Assembly: GCA_022747635.1 (NCBI GenBank)
Contig: JAKTNV010000062.1
Coordinates: 731,501 to 795,500, forward strand
Reading direction: 5' to 3'
Source: Hetaerina americana
Lineage: Eukaryota; Arthropoda; Insecta; Odonata; Calopterygidae
Length of the DNA: 64,000 bases
Shown here: positions 23,641 through 33,624 of the stretch, piece after piece
Layout of the letters: each line of letters begins with the position of its first letter
Position numbering within the stretch: the stretch's first letter is position 1
Notes under the pieces: generated by a model
Databases searched by the model: none
What the model saw: the letters and a program-made list of their open reading frames with translations, nothing else
Told to the model about the DNA's origin: nothing
Translations under genes and position numbers: made by a program

Positions 23641-23899
23641 CCCCCACCACCCGTTTTATGAAGCCAAGTTTCTTTAAAGCTGATCCGCATATTGTCCTGA
23701 TATGTGCTCCCCATGAAAGGCGTGGTGTTAGAACAACCCCCAAATATTTAACTTGATCGGCCGTAGTCAGTACTGAACCCTCTATTTTGTAGTTTATATC
23801 CTGTTCCTCGCTTCCTTTGTTCCAAAATTTCAAAACTGCGCATTTGTCTATATTAAGTGTTAATCCCCATTTACTGCACCATTCCGAGATATTGTCCAA
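22892..23899 (-). pseudogene. chimeric ORF: LINE B RT piece fused in frame to LINE C
   Basis: One open frame of 335 codons. Residues about 1-84 (DNISEWCSKWGLTLNIDKCAVLKFW...GSALKKLGFIKRVVG) are from LINE B, just after its FADD box. Residues from about 93 onward (KELNNKLRRAGNKAKEAWWK...) are the LINE C linker and RT fingers, ending LLIERN. The junction lies at 23625-23650 and includes a TTTAAAGTTTTTAAA stretch. No LINE B 3' tail is present at the join, so this is not a simple nested insertion; template switching or deletion is likelier. It is almost certainly inert because the RT catalytic box is lost downstream. Confidence 0.8.
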
Positions 23900-24012
23900 G
23901 TCTTTAGAGAGTAGCTCGCGATCTAGTTGGCTCCTTATTTACCTGTATACCACCGTGTCGTCAGCAAATAACCTCCGATTGCTACCAACGTGTGTGCTAC
24001 GTCAAGATTAAG
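23650..24012 (-). pseudogene. LINE B RT fragment including FADD region
   Basis: On the minus strand this matches 40970-41320 of the long LINE B: SNRRLFADDTVVYR...LLSKDLDNISEWCSKWGLTLN. A stop interrupts the FADD-adjacent part near 23940. It is the upstream half of the chimera described at 22892-23899. Confidence 0.8.
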
Positions 24013-24021
24013 ATGGCTCTT

Positions 24022-24297
24022 CGGGGGGTAGAGTGTTTAGTGGAGCATGTTCATGTGGTAGTGATGTTTCACATTCTTGGTTGTTATGTCCTGGCTTCCG
24101 TGTTGTAGGATGGCTTGCGTGCTGCATCCTGGGGTGCAGTTTTTAGTTGTTTTGCGGTATATGTGTTTGCATGAGTGTTGGATGAAGGGATTTTAGGATG
24201 AGTGTTTGTGCTGCTGTGGGTGTAATTTTCCACGTTGTTGTTTTGCATGTTGTATTGTTCCTTCTTACGGTTGGTGACCTAACACCCCCCGCCGCAC
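24022..24297 (+). repeat. LINE A 3' tail, cut short at its end
   Basis: It follows the LINE A 3' UTR from GGGGGTAGAGTGTTTAGTGG to CTAACACCCCCCGCCGCAC, corresponding to 61412-61680. The final hairpin half and TAGATG repeats are missing, and the DIRS-like coding sequence begins directly after. Confidence 0.8.
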
Positions 24298-25640
24298 TTA
24301 CAAGCTGCCGGCGAACACCACCCTAGCCAGGCTGGGCGCTTCGCTGCCCAAACCGACGGAGGCACCATACGTCTCCCTAACTACGGCGGTCACATCAAAT
24401 ATGTCCACATACATCGATAGCCTCTTGGAAGCGGGAATCCTGGTCAAATGGAACTGTAAGTGTTCCTTTCGATGTTTTCTTATACCCAAAAGTGACGGAG
24501 GACACAGGCTAATCTATGACTTATCACCGAGGACGGAATATTACCACACTCCAAAATTTAGCCTCATGGGACCCGGGCGTGCGCTAGCCGACACACCCCT
24601 AGGCGCATATCTCATAAAAATAGATCTAACTAGTGCCTTCTACCAGTTGCAAATACACCCACGCTGCTGGAAATTCTATGGTGTCCGATACCGAGGTGAG
24701 AAGCTAGCCTTCACAAGGCTTCCTACGGGCCAAGCCCTTAGCCCGGCCATCTTGCAGCGATGGGCCGACGAAGTGGGGAATGATATCAGTAAGAAATTTC
24801 AAGTGAAAGTGATAGTGTACCTAGACGATTGGCTCGTCTATAGTAAAACGAGAATTAACAGCTTAGCCATTACCCAGTTCATAGAAGAGGAATTCGGCAT
24901 TAAAATTAACTATCGCAAGTCCAAATTAGAATCAGTGCACGAAATTAAATACCTCGGAGTATTTATAAATTCAGTGGATTTGTCCCTCAGATTAACCCCA
25001 GGATCAATGAAACGAGTTTACCAAGGAATCCCCATTATCCCAGTACTAAGGAAACGTGACATCCCCAAACTAGCAGGCTACCTAAATTGGGTGGTCTGGC
25101 TCCAGCGACTACCAAAATTTTTAGTCTCACAAGTTTTCCAACGGAACGTGACATGGTGGTACATCTTACAAGAATCCGAAATTTTCAACCGGAAAATGAT
25201 CTTACCAAGGCCAACGGAAGACATCGTGGTCTTCACGGATGCAACCCCGGGACAAGGAGGAGTGGTGATACCAGCATGGGATATCGACCAAAGTTTTCCC
25301 ATCCCAGAACTAACATCCATCAACGCAGCCGAAGCATACGCAGCACTTCATGGTTTAAAACTAACTTTAGAACTATTAAACGAACTCAAACTGTACAATG
25401 TCAATATAAAAATGTATTGTGACAATTCAACCGCTGTATATTGCTTATCTGAAGGCCGCGGCCTCATTTTTCATTTAAATGAACCGTTAATTCAAATGTA
25501 CATGGAAATATTCATTAAAGCACATCAGTCACAGACAGTGACCTGTTTGTGGGTCCCCACTACGGCTAACCCGGCGGACGCGCCCTAACGGGCCGTGCCA
25601 CCCAGTATGAGCGCGCCCGCCATCTTGGCGGGTTAGCTAT
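24298..25640 (+). mobile_element. DIRS-like retrotransposon fragment (RT-RNase H)
   Basis: The frame opens at the junction with the LINE tail and codes for RT and RNase H (see the CDS). Methyltransferase and tyrosine-recombinase genes expected of DIRS elements are not seen downstream. A hairpin-prone stretch follows the stop, with CCCAGTAT against ATACTGGG (about 25600-25652) and CGCCCGCC against GGCGGG. The element is truncated on both sides. Confidence 0.65.
24401..25588 (+). CDS. DIRS-like reverse transcriptase/RNase H (partial)
   Basis: This 395-codon frame is uninterrupted. Visible motifs in order: FLIPKSDGGHRLIYDLS (RT fingers), IDLTSAFYQLQIHP (first catalytic Asp), FTRLPTGQALSPAILQRW, IVYLDDWLVYSK (YLDD catalytic pair, residues about 140-150), KYLGVFIN, then an RNase H domain with FTDATPGQGG, an AAEAYAAL glutamate and MYCDNSTAVY. 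The YLDDW signature and the closing NPADAP are typical of DIRS/Ngaro-type proteins. The frame stops exactly after NPADAP, where relatives usually continue with SR, so the stop is probably a mutation. In-frame codons continue upstream of the ATG to 24299, so the true start is lost. An LTR-type element cannot be fully excluded. Confidence 0.7.
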   Translation: MSTYIDSLLEAGILVKWNCKCSFRCFLIPKSDGGHRLIYDLSPRTEYYHTPKFSLMGPGRALADTPLGAYLIKIDLTSAFYQLQIHPRCWKFYGVRYRGEKLAFTRLPTGQALSPAILQRWADEVGNDISKKFQVKVIVYLDDWLVYSKTRINSLAITQFIEEEFGIKINYRKSKLESVHEIKYLGVFINSVDLSLRLTPGSMKRVYQGIPIIPVLRKRDIPKLAGYLNWVVWLQRLPKFLVSQVFQRNVTWWYILQESEIFNRKMILPRPTEDIVVFTDATPGQGGVVIPAWDIDQSFPIPELTSINAAEAYAALHGLKLTLELLNELKLYNVNIKMYCDNSTAVYCLSEGRGLIFHLNEPLIQMYMEIFIKAHQSQTVTCLWVPTTANPADAP

Positions 25641-25699
25641 GTATACTGGGGGGCTCGGACTACATCAGAGAAAAAAATACATATGAAAGTACTCGCTTG

Positions 25700-25998
25700 A
25701 GGAGATAATTAGAATTGGCAGACTATCTACTTCATACGTATCTTGTATTTTATTTCTTTATTTAAAAGACCAACATTTTTTACCAGTTCTACAGAACGAT
25801 TTGAATATACGTATCCTGTCTACTGAATGAATAAGGTTGCATACCCGTACTTCCTTCTGAGTGAGTAATTATATTTTATAGTTCATGATCAAACTAATAT
25901 CTTTGCAGAGGTGTAGCGTTGTGATTGCGCATATATGCCTGGAGAGCTAACACCCCCCACCACACGCCCTCCAGGGTATTATATGTAGATGTACTTTG
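25700..25998 (+). repeat. LINE 3'-tail relic
   Basis: It contains GAGCTAACACCCCCCACCACACGCCC, a shortened hairpin CCTCCAGGG and TATTATATGTAGATGTA. The 250 bases before it resemble the UTR at 11120-11240 (TTTGAATATACGTATCCTG against TTTGAATATACGTATACTG), so this is a distinct sub-family sharing the tail. Confidence 0.65.
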
Positions 25999-27513
25999 AT
26001 TCTAACGGTGGCGTCAAAATAGGAGGATAGATAAATCCATCCATAGTGATTGAAGACAATTTTCTTTTTCTATATTTTAGAATAGCTGATGGAAAAAAAT
26101 ATTATCGACACAGCTAAGTGGTGGAAAAGCGCTTTTTCGACAAGTCCGACGAGGCAGGAAGAGAATATAATACCTAAGTAACGATAAATGCCGTAAGGAC
26201 ATGTTACTCCCCCGAAACACCCAATGGAATCACCCACCCACCCCGAATTCATCCATACTATTCTGCTAGAGTCAAAGGAGAAAGCTTCATGTCTAAAATA
26301 AAGTACCTTTAATTCATGACCAAATTTACGTTGCCTCGTAATGTCGTGACAAAGCTTTATTCTGGTCCTTACCCGCAGCCTCAGGATTATATATTTGGCA
26401 TGAGAAAAGGTTCGCTAGACGAGAGATACATGTTCGAGTGGAAACGATGCCCCACTGAAAACAATCTCCACGCGCATGCGCCGTGAACTTAAAATTGAAC
26501 TGACTCTAGTGTGGATGCTGCACTATAGGGATGTCAATGGTTTCCAAAGAGAGGAAAATGATCGGGGGGCGATGGCGAAAGGATAAAATGAGAGCACGAG
26601 TCTTACTTATTTCTCACGACAACACCGACTTCGGAACTGTGGCGACACGTAAGAAGTGAAGTTAGAGGCGGAGTGGACGGAGGGTCGAGGGAGAGGAAGC
26701 ATTTCAAACAACCGTCGAAGGGAATGCACGGAAACGTGATCCGTGCGTGGATCACCGTGGACCCAATGCACAATTTGAGACGGTCCTCGCGTGCGAGATG
26801 GGGGCGGGTAAGAAAGGGGACACCTCCCAATTCTCCCCAAGTGCCAAAGCGTGCACCACTGCCATGATCGCCAGACGGGCGCTTCGTGAATGTTTCTCAC
26901 GGAGGCACGCGTGGGCGTTTGGTGGGACGGTGGTCGGAGGAGAGACGGACTCGGGAGGGGGAGCAAAGTGAGGAGACGGGGTGGAATGGAGGGATGACGG
27001 TACGGGTCACTTACTTGGAGGAGGGATATGAGGAGGAAAGGGGAGAGGGGGGAAGTGAGTAGTAAAGGCCGCTTGCTTCCATCGCCCGGGGGGGGGGGGG
27101 CAGATGTTAGGGCGGAAAAAAAGACCAGCCGGAGAAAGGGCATTAGGGATCCGGGGGCCGGAAAGGCAAGGACAGATAGGGTGTGTGCGGGAAGGGACCT
27201 CAGGCGGCAAGGGGAAGGGAGGGATGGCCGAAAGGGGAGGGGAAGGGAAGCGACCTCCTCATAATGGCCCGCCCCCGAAGTGAGCGGGGCTCGTGCGGGA
27301 GGGTTGAAAATGAATGAGGGGCGGCAGGGATGATCGGGGTGTTGGAATATGAGGCGAGGGGTGGGGAGAGGGAAAGGAAGGAGCGCTCACTGCTGGGCAG
27401 AAATACTATCAGAGCAAACGGTCACGGTGACTACCATCGCCACCAAAACGTGATCTCGGGCTCGGAAAAATACACAGCAGTTAGTCTTCCTACTGCAAGC
27501 TATGAGTGTCTGC

Positions 27514-27515
<2 letters not shown>
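25999..27515. other. unassigned; G-rich from 26640
   Basis: A G run of 12 at about 27089-27100 and long GA-rich stretches produce a 178-codon minus-strand frame (26607-27143) with low-complexity proline/serine residues. I do not regard it as a gene. Confidence 0.35.
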
Positions 27516-27589
<74 letters not shown>

Positions 27590-27595
27590 ATATAT
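27516..27595. repeat. (TA)n microsatellite
   Basis: About 40 TA units directly abut the left arm of the 739-bp palindrome. Confidence 0.96.
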
Positions 27596-27676
27596 GAAGA
27601 ATTCTGCATGTCCGGGTTTTCACCGCGTTGTTGTTTGAAGCCGACAACAGTTTCGCCGAAGTTTCATCCGGCGTCT

Positions 27677-28306
27677 TCAGGTCGAAGATGAGGGACTCAG
27701 ATTTTGGCCGTCCTTATATAGGTGGTCCCGTCCAAGTGCTGCTCTCTGATTGGTCCTTTTTCGGAGGACTCTCTTCCACGCGTTGTGGAGATGGTAGCCT
27801 TCATCTCTATTGAAATTCGCCGGGTTTTTGGCTATCTCAATAGCTTCTCTGATTAGACGTGGGTAATATCTACTTTCTTTACTTATGATTGTAGCGTCAT
27901 GGAATAGAATATCATGGCCGGGTTCACTCCATTTATGCTCGGAGATGGCCGAGAGGTGAAACTGTTTGTTCGTAGTAGCCCGGAGGTGTTCTTTCATCCG
28001 AACTTTCATAGCTCGGCATGTTTCCCCGATGTAGGCTTTCCCACATGAACACGGTACTTGATAGACCCCTTCGTATAGGTCTTTCGAGATTTTGTCCTTC
28101 GGTCCGGGGAGCGCGTCCGCTATTTTCTTGGTGCAGTTGAATCTTGTCACCACGTCGTGCTTTTTAAGGATTCTGGCTATCTTCTCGGATGTTCCGGATA
28201 CGAAGGGGATAGTCGCGTATGCCTTTGGGTCCGGTTCCGTCTGCTTGATTGACTTGTCAGAATCTCGTCTTCGCCTTTCTTCCCTGGCGGTCCTTTTTAG
28301 GACCAT
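27677..28306 (-). CDS. P1 GIY-YIG protein, left copy (partial Penelope-like)
   Basis: 209 codons. Residues 80-82 (GVY) and 92-94 (YIG) within VPCSCGKAYIGET form the GIY-YIG core. RMKEHL near 103-108 gives the catalytic-type arginine, and REAIEIAKNPANFNRD has a glutamate at 154. CPC-type cysteines precede the core. In Penelope-like elements this domain follows the RT and cuts target DNA. Codons remain open upstream of the ATG to the edge of the palindrome (LKQNGYRND), as expected for a piece cut from a longer protein. Confidence 0.8.
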   Translation of the reverse strand: MVLKRTAREERRRRDSDKSIKQTEPDPKAYATIPFVSGTSEKIARILKKHDVVTRFNCTKKIADALPGPKDKISKDLYEGVYQVPCSCGKAYIGETCRAMKVRMKEHLRATTNKQFHLSAISEHKWSEPGHDILFHDATIISKESRYYPRLIREAIEIAKNPANFNRDEGYHLHNAWKRVLRKRTNQRAALGRDHLYKDGQNLSPSSST

Positions 28307-28382
28307 ATCGTTCCGATAGCCGTTTTGTTTTAGTGTTAGTTACTAAGTTAGTTTACTAAAACAAAACGGCTATCGGAACGAT

Positions 28383-29012
28383 ATGGTCCTAAAAAGGACC
28401 GCCAGGGAAGAAAGGCGAAGACGAGATTCTGACAAGTCAATCAAGCAGACGGAACCGGACCCAAAGGCATACGCGACTATCCCCTTCGTATCCGGAACAT
28501 CCGAGAAGATAGCCAGAATCCTTAAAAAGCACGACGTGGTGACAAGATTCAACTGCACCAAGAAAATAGCGGACGCGCTCCCCGGACCGAAGGACAAAAT
28601 CTCGAAAGACCTATACGAAGGGGTCTATCAAGTACCGTGTTCATGTGGGAAAGCCTACATCGGGGAAACATGCCGAGCTATGAAAGTTCGGATGAAAGAA
28701 CACCTCCGGGCTACTACGAACAAACAGTTTCACCTCTCGGCCATCTCCGAGCATAAATGGAGTGAACCCGGCCATGATATTCTATTCCATGACGCTACAA
28801 TCATAAGTAAAGAAAGTAGATATTACCCACGTCTAATCAGAGAAGCTATTGAGATAGCCAAAAACCCGGCGAATTTCAATAGAGATGAAGGCTACCATCT
28901 CCACAACGCGTGGAAGAGAGTCCTCCGAAAAAGGACCAATCAGAGAGCAGCACTTGGACGGGACCACCTATATAAGGACGGCCAAAATCTGAGTCCCTCA
29001 TCTTCGACCTGA
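28383..29012 (+). CDS. P1 GIY-YIG protein, right copy (identical)
   Basis: This is the mirror copy of the minus-strand frame at 27677-28306, with the same 209 residues. The two frames diverge from the centre, their methionine codons 76 bases apart. If real, transcription through the locus would give a long self-complementary RNA. The isolated domain without RT should not support transposition by itself. Confidence 0.8.
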   Translation: MVLKRTAREERRRRDSDKSIKQTEPDPKAYATIPFVSGTSEKIARILKKHDVVTRFNCTKKIADALPGPKDKISKDLYEGVYQVPCSCGKAYIGETCRAMKVRMKEHLRATTNKQFHLSAISEHKWSEPGHDILFHDATIISKESRYYPRLIREAIEIAKNPANFNRDEGYHLHNAWKRVLRKRTNQRAALGRDHLYKDGQNLSPSSST

Positions 29013-29120
29013 AGACGCCGGATGAAACTTCGGCGAAACTGTTGTCGGCTTCAAACAACAACGCGGTGAAAACCCGGACATGCAGAATTCTTCAAGCCAC
29101 CGCCGCGAAAATCTACGCAG

Positions 29121-29122
<2 letters not shown>

Positions 29123-29155
<33 letters not shown>
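29123..29155. repeat. (TA)n microsatellite
   Basis: About 16 TA units separate the P1 palindrome from the next foldback. Confidence 0.93.
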
Positions 29156-29157
<2 letters not shown>

Positions 29158-29325
29158 GGGCTGACACAATATAACACAAATAGAAAAGAATAGACACATT
29201 TAAAAGAACATGAGTCTCTTGAAGAAGGCCTCTGAGAGGGCCGAAAGCTCGAACAATTTACCGTGTGAGTGTTCTTTTAAATGTGTCTATTCTTTTCTAT
29301 TTGTGTTATATTGTGTCAGCCCATT
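29155..29325. mobile_element. foldback with perfect 55-bp arms and hammerhead-like core
   Basis: The arms 29155-29209 and 29271-29325 are exact inverted copies. The 61 bases between them hold CTTGAAGAAGGCC, a loop, GGCCGAAAGCTCG (29218-29252) and the CCGTGTGAGTGTTCTTTT end block. Only one strand carries the core here, unlike the other pairs. The sequence is related to the pair at 63055-63276. Confidence 0.7.
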
Positions 29326-29360
29326 ATTGTGCCGCTCGTGTGAGTTTTTCCGTACAATCG

Positions 29361-29442
<82 letters not shown>
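29361..29442. repeat. (TA)n microsatellite
   Basis: About 41 TA units end exactly where the LINE C 5' UTR begins. Confidence 0.97.
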
Positions 29443-29444
<2 letters not shown>

Positions 29445-30945
29445 TCCACGGGCTACAACCTTGACGTGGTGGAAGGGCTTATGCTTTCCGATCACCCCTA
29501 GAGCTGTGCTGGCGGGAGTAATAATAATTGACCCTGGTAGGGTCAACCATGCCAGAAAGGTCGAAGGTTAGGAGCAAGACGACAGGTAGTCCACGGAGGG
29601 TCTGTTCCTCAGTGAGGCAGCTGCAATGGGGTCGGACCCCAGTGGGGCGGCCAATAAGTGATGGTGTCACGTTAAAAACACTATTGAGGAAGGCAACGGG
29701 AAACCACCTCAATTATCATTCCCAAGATAAAGATAATAGACAATTCAGAGATTTTGAGTCCTGGACACTACGGGGCTCGGCCCAATCGACCGCGTGTCGT
29801 GCCCGGCAGCGGGGGAGGCAAGGCTTCCGCGGTCGTCATTCCACGAAACCCTTGCAAGGGAAAACCAGCAGCAGCAGAACAAAAGACACAGGAGAAGAAG
29901 ACCAAATTAGTTAGAATCGGAACGTGGAATGTTAGGACAATGATGAGGACAGGGAAATTGGAGAATGTTAAGCGAGAGATGGAAAGGGGAAATTTAGGTC
30001 TATGCGAGGTGAGATGGAAAGATAGCGGGGATTACTGGAGTGATAAGTATAGAATAATATGCCGTGGCGGGTACGAGAGCAAACGAGGGGTTGCCATAGT
30101 ATTAAATGAAGAGGTATGAAATAGGGTAGTCAACATTGAACAGGTAACGGATAAAATATTACTAATATAGATAAAAGCATAACTGACGAACTTCGTTATT
30201 ATTCAGGTATACATGCCACCGAGACCTCATAAGGAAGAAGAGGCCAATAAGACATACGATCAATTAGCGGACATAATGGCGTGTGTTCCTGCAGGGAAAC
30301 ATTTGATAGTGATGGGGGATTGGAATGCGACGGTAGGCGAAGGAAGAGATGGTGATGAATAGGGGGACTACGGTTTGGGCACGAGGAATGACCGCGGGGA
30401 GAAAGCAGTTGAGTTCTGTAGGAGACAGGGGCTAGTCATCACCAACACTTGGTTTAGATACCACAAAAGACGCAGGTATACGTGGAGGAAGCCAGGTGAC
30501 TCAGAAAGGAATCAGCTAGATTATATTATTGTTAGACACAGGTTTAGGAACAGTACGACAAATTCGCACAGCTTCCCGGGAGCGGATGCGGAATATGACC
30601 ACAATTTAGTTGTTATGAAATGTAGCGTCCGTTTCAAAAAGATAAGGCAGGGGCAGCGAGTTAGAAAATGGAATGTAAAAGCATATAATGGTGTGAAAAG
30701 AAAGTAATACAAACAGGCTGTAGAGGGAATCATGGAGGGTGGTAAAGAGCTAAGTACTATCGAAGAAAAATGGGAAATTATCAAGAAAGGGTTGTCCAAA
30801 GCCGCAAAGGACACTATTGGAACCGTTAACGCTAAAAGGAATAGGAAACCATGGATCACGGATGAGATGATTACAAAGATGAACGAGAGGAGAAAATGGG
30901 AGATTTCAAACACACAGTTCGGCAAAATGAAGTAAAAAGAGTTAT
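29443..30945 (+). pseudogene. LINE C (RTE/BovB-like) 5' UTR and endonuclease
   Basis: The 5' UTR starts TCCTCCACGGGCTACAACC and includes GAAGGCAACGGGAAACCACC, wording found in 5' ends of many insect RTE-type elements. The endonuclease follows: RIGTWNVRTMMRTGKLENVKREMERGNLGLCEVRWK, then after stops IVMGDWNATVGEGRDGDE, RRQGLVITNTWF, LDYIIVRHRFR and GADAEYDHNLVVMKC (the APE-type catalytic D and H). Stops at about 30118, 30160-30180, 30360 and 30705 break the frame. It continues at 31641 after a nested LINE B. Confidence 0.85.
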
Positions 30946-31640
30946 ACAATATTATTACAGTTGCTATAGTTAGACCTCATTTGGAATATGCCGCAAGTAT
31001 TTGGGATCCGTGGGAGAAAATTTGGCAAAAAGAATTAGATAAAGTCCAGAGAAAATCCGCTGGATTCGTTAAAAATTGTTATGATATGAACTCAAGTGTG
31101 ACAGGTCTCTAAGGGGATTTAGGCTGGGAACCGCTTCAAGTGCGGAGAGAACAAGCGAGGCTTAGACTTTTAGAAAGGTTCAGAACAAACGAGTTTAACA
31201 ATGACACTGAATGAATTATAATGGTCCTTCACTACTTAGGTAGATCAGACCACAATGATAAAATAAGGGAGATAGATTCCTGGACAGATAGATACAAATA
31301 CTCATTCTTTCCCTGAACAATCAGAAATCACAATAGTAAGAAACCGAAGTAACTTTAGAAATATTGAAAACATTGAATTTACAAGTCGGAGGAAAATTAA
31401 AAATTGCAAAGATGTTAGGTATACTTTCAGGTGAATGTGTATGTTAGTTGTTAGTTTGAGTGTTTGCATGTGTGTGGGGTGTAAGTGTTCTTGCATGTAT
31501 GCCATGATTTTATTGTGGGTGTATGATTTTGCTATTGTGCTATTGCATGCGGTTTTTTTTATTTTCTAAATTACGGGTGGTGTCCTAACACCCCCCGCCA
31601 CACGCCCTTGCGGCGGCTTGCGGGGTATTAAGTAGATGTA
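30946..31640 (+). mobile_element. 5'-truncated LINE B nested in LINE C
   Basis: It begins within the RT C-terminal region (TVAIVRPHLEYAASIWDPWEKI) and ends with the conserved tail CACCCCCCGCCACACGCCC...TTGCGGGGTATTAAGTAGATG. The flanks read ATACAAT before and AAACAATAAATGG after, consistent with a short target duplication ACAAT(A). LINE C sequence resumes in register. The LINE B frame has several stops (for example GLStop in place of GLL near 31110). Confidence 0.85.
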
Positions 31641-33107
31641 GATGAAACAATAAATGGAGGCGGGCAACAAATAAAGCAAATGAAGCATGGTTGAAGACGC
31701 AGTGCGAAGATATGGAAAGTTCGCAGAGGAAAGGTGAAATTGGTGCGCTGTACAGTAAAGATAAATCTTATCATGGAATCTGGCTGGAAGACTTTGTGAG
31801 ATCAGTTTTAGCTCCTATTCCAAAGAAGGTAAAGGCTACATCATGGGAGGAATACAGGACTATAAGATTGATATCCCACGCAGCTAGAGTTGTGCTCCGG
31901 ATCATCAACAAAAGGATAGAGAGTAGGGCAAATGATTACTTAGGGGATGATCAGTTTGGGTTCAGGAAGGGTAGAGGTACGCGTGATGCCATTGCAGTAA
32001 TGAGATTATTAATCGAGAGGAGTATAGAATACAATCAGGAAGTATCGGCCTGTTTCGTAGATTTCGAAAAAAGCGTTTGATAGAGTGAATTGGGAAAAAC
32101 TAATGAGTATATTGCAGAAAATAGGAATAGATTGGAGGGAAAGGAGGCTAATCCGCAACCTGTACATGTCTCAGACTGCTCAGGTGCGGGTGGGAAACGG
32201 GGAGTCAGGATGGGCAGTGTTAGGAAGGGGTGTAAGGCAGGGTTGCCCATTATCACCGTTGCTGTTCAACCTGTATGCAGAGGAAATGATTAAAGAGGCA
32301 TGGGAAGAACTCGAGGTAGGAATGAAAGTGGGCGGGGAATTCGTAAACTCAGTTAGGTTTACTGATAACCAAGCTTTATTTTGTCAGTCAGCCAAGGGGT
32401 TGCTAGCATAGCAGGGTGCATTGGAAATTCAGTGCAACAGGTATGGGATGAAAATCAATATTAATAAAACAAAGGTTATGCGATTCTCCAGAAAGAAAAA
32501 GGCTAAGTTAAACATTAAAATAGGAGGGCAAAAACTAGAGCAGGTAGAACAGTTTACGTATGTCGGTAGTGTTTTGGACCAACATGGTCAAAGTAGTAAG
32601 GACGTAAGGAGAAGAATCGTGCTAGGCAAAGAGGCTTTCACAAGTACGAGGGAGTTGATGACAGGGACGTCGCGGTACGGCGCGGAAAAGTGGTCATTGA
32701 AGCAAGAGGACAGGCGTAGACTGGAGGCTTTTGAAATGTGGGTTTGGAGAAGAATGGAGAAGGTGAAATGGATAGAGAAGAAAACAAATGAGGAAGTACT
32801 TGGTATGGTGGGCGAAGAGAGGGGTTTGTTGGGAGCAATCCTATGGAGGCAGGAAAAGTGGATGAAGGGGGTATTGACCGGCAGTGGGATGTTGAAGACT
32901 GAAATAGAGGGGAGAATGTTAGGTAAACGAAGAAAGGGAAGGAACAGGATCGGGATGTTGGACGGGATGAAGGGAGGGAGAAAGTACTCAGAGATGAAGA
33001 GGGACCTGATGTAGACTAGGATACTGGATTTTGTGGTTTGTTGGGAGTCACAAAATATTTATTTGGTAGCTGTGTCCATCGAAAACGTATCTTAATCGGT
33101 ATATTAC

Positions 33108-33110
<3 letters not shown>
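31641..33110 (+). pseudogene. LINE C continuation: RT and C-terminal part
   Basis: The resumed copy runs from the linker (RRATNKANEAW) but skips part of the fingers: at about 31765-31785 it jumps to the ...WLEDFVRSVLAPIP block. Then come DDQFGFRKGRGTRD, CFVDFEKS (frameshift at 32070), GVRQGCPLSPLLFNLYAEEMI and RFTDNQALF. The last is the catalytic FADD box changed to FTDN. The 3' portion (32421-33014) carries the EAFEMWVWRRMEKVKW block and lacks some 40 bases in the MTGT-to-YGAE region. The element ends at about 33110 next to (TA)n. Inactive. Confidence 0.85.
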
Positions 33111-33170
<60 letters not shown>

Positions 33171-33176
33171 TATATA
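33111..33176. repeat. (TA)n microsatellite at the LINE C 3' end
   Basis: About 26 TA units plus variants follow the LINE C 3' terminus directly. Confidence 0.95.
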
Positions 33177-33204
33177 GAACAATTTTTGAAAGTCTGGTGA
33201 ATAA

Positions 33205-33345
33205 TAATGTATAAAATTTAGCACTAGTGGACACAGACAAAAACACAGAAAGGCACAAAAAAGAGACTCACTAAGTTTTGAATTTTCGGTGGTCACAGCC
33301 ACCTTCCTGGAGGAAGAGGGGGGCAGAACTGCCTGCCAGAATGAT
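33205..33345 (-). mobile_element. P2-type Penelope-like terminus
   Basis: It matches 16675-16790: AATGTATAAAATTTAGCACT, ACACAGACAAAAACACAG, then TCGGTGGTCACAGCCACC with a GGTGG/CCACC stem followed (minus strand) by GAAAA. No coding part remains. Confidence 0.7.
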
Positions 33346-33480
33346 ATATGAATACAAACTAAAAATATAAATACAAACAATATAGGTACCCATAAAAAGA
33401 GCACTCACACGGTATTTCTTGATAATATGACGGAAGGTGGCTCCATCTTCCTCGGAAGAAACGATAGTATTATATACACA
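33346..33480 (-). mobile_element. single Penelope-type terminus related to the 58.1-kb family
   Basis: CATAAAAAGAGCACTCACAC and TATTTCTTGATAAT...GACGGAAGGTGG...CATCTTCCTCGGAAGAA parallel the left arm at 58155-58230. There is only one arm, without an inverted partner. Confidence 0.55.
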
Positions 33481-33624
33481 CACATTCAACCATGAAATCC
33501 CGCCATTTGGAGAAAAAATATATGCAATTTAAAATTTTCGGGAAAAACGAATCATTATACTCTTAACGAGTCTACCACAAAGGAGTTAACATTGCGCAAT
33601 CGAACAAAAATTAGGGTTAATAAA

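Larger units (their letters stand above)
27596..29093. mobile_element. 739-bp inverted duplication of a P1 Penelope-like 3' end
   Basis: The left arm 27596-28334 and right arm 28355-29093 are reverse complements around a 20-base spacer. Matching coordinates sum to 56689 at every point checked, so no indels separate the arms, and the two encoded proteins are identical. Each arm holds the GIY-YIG region of a Penelope-like element reading outward, then a 3' UTR with CTGAAGACGCCG...CGGCGAAAC. The upstream RT is missing in both. It is either a very recent inverted duplication or a foldback artefact of cloning or assembly. Confidence 0.85.

Noticed and set aside
23223..23756. 177-codon plus-strand frame (also 190 codons minus at 41972-42544)
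   Set aside because: Antisense shadows of the LINE C coding sequence.
26607..27143. 178-codon minus-strand frame
   Set aside because: Proline/serine-rich translation of a G-rich stretch; no domain.
28092..28597. 75-codon frames antisense to the GIY-YIG genes
   Set aside because: Exact antisense shadows in the palindrome.
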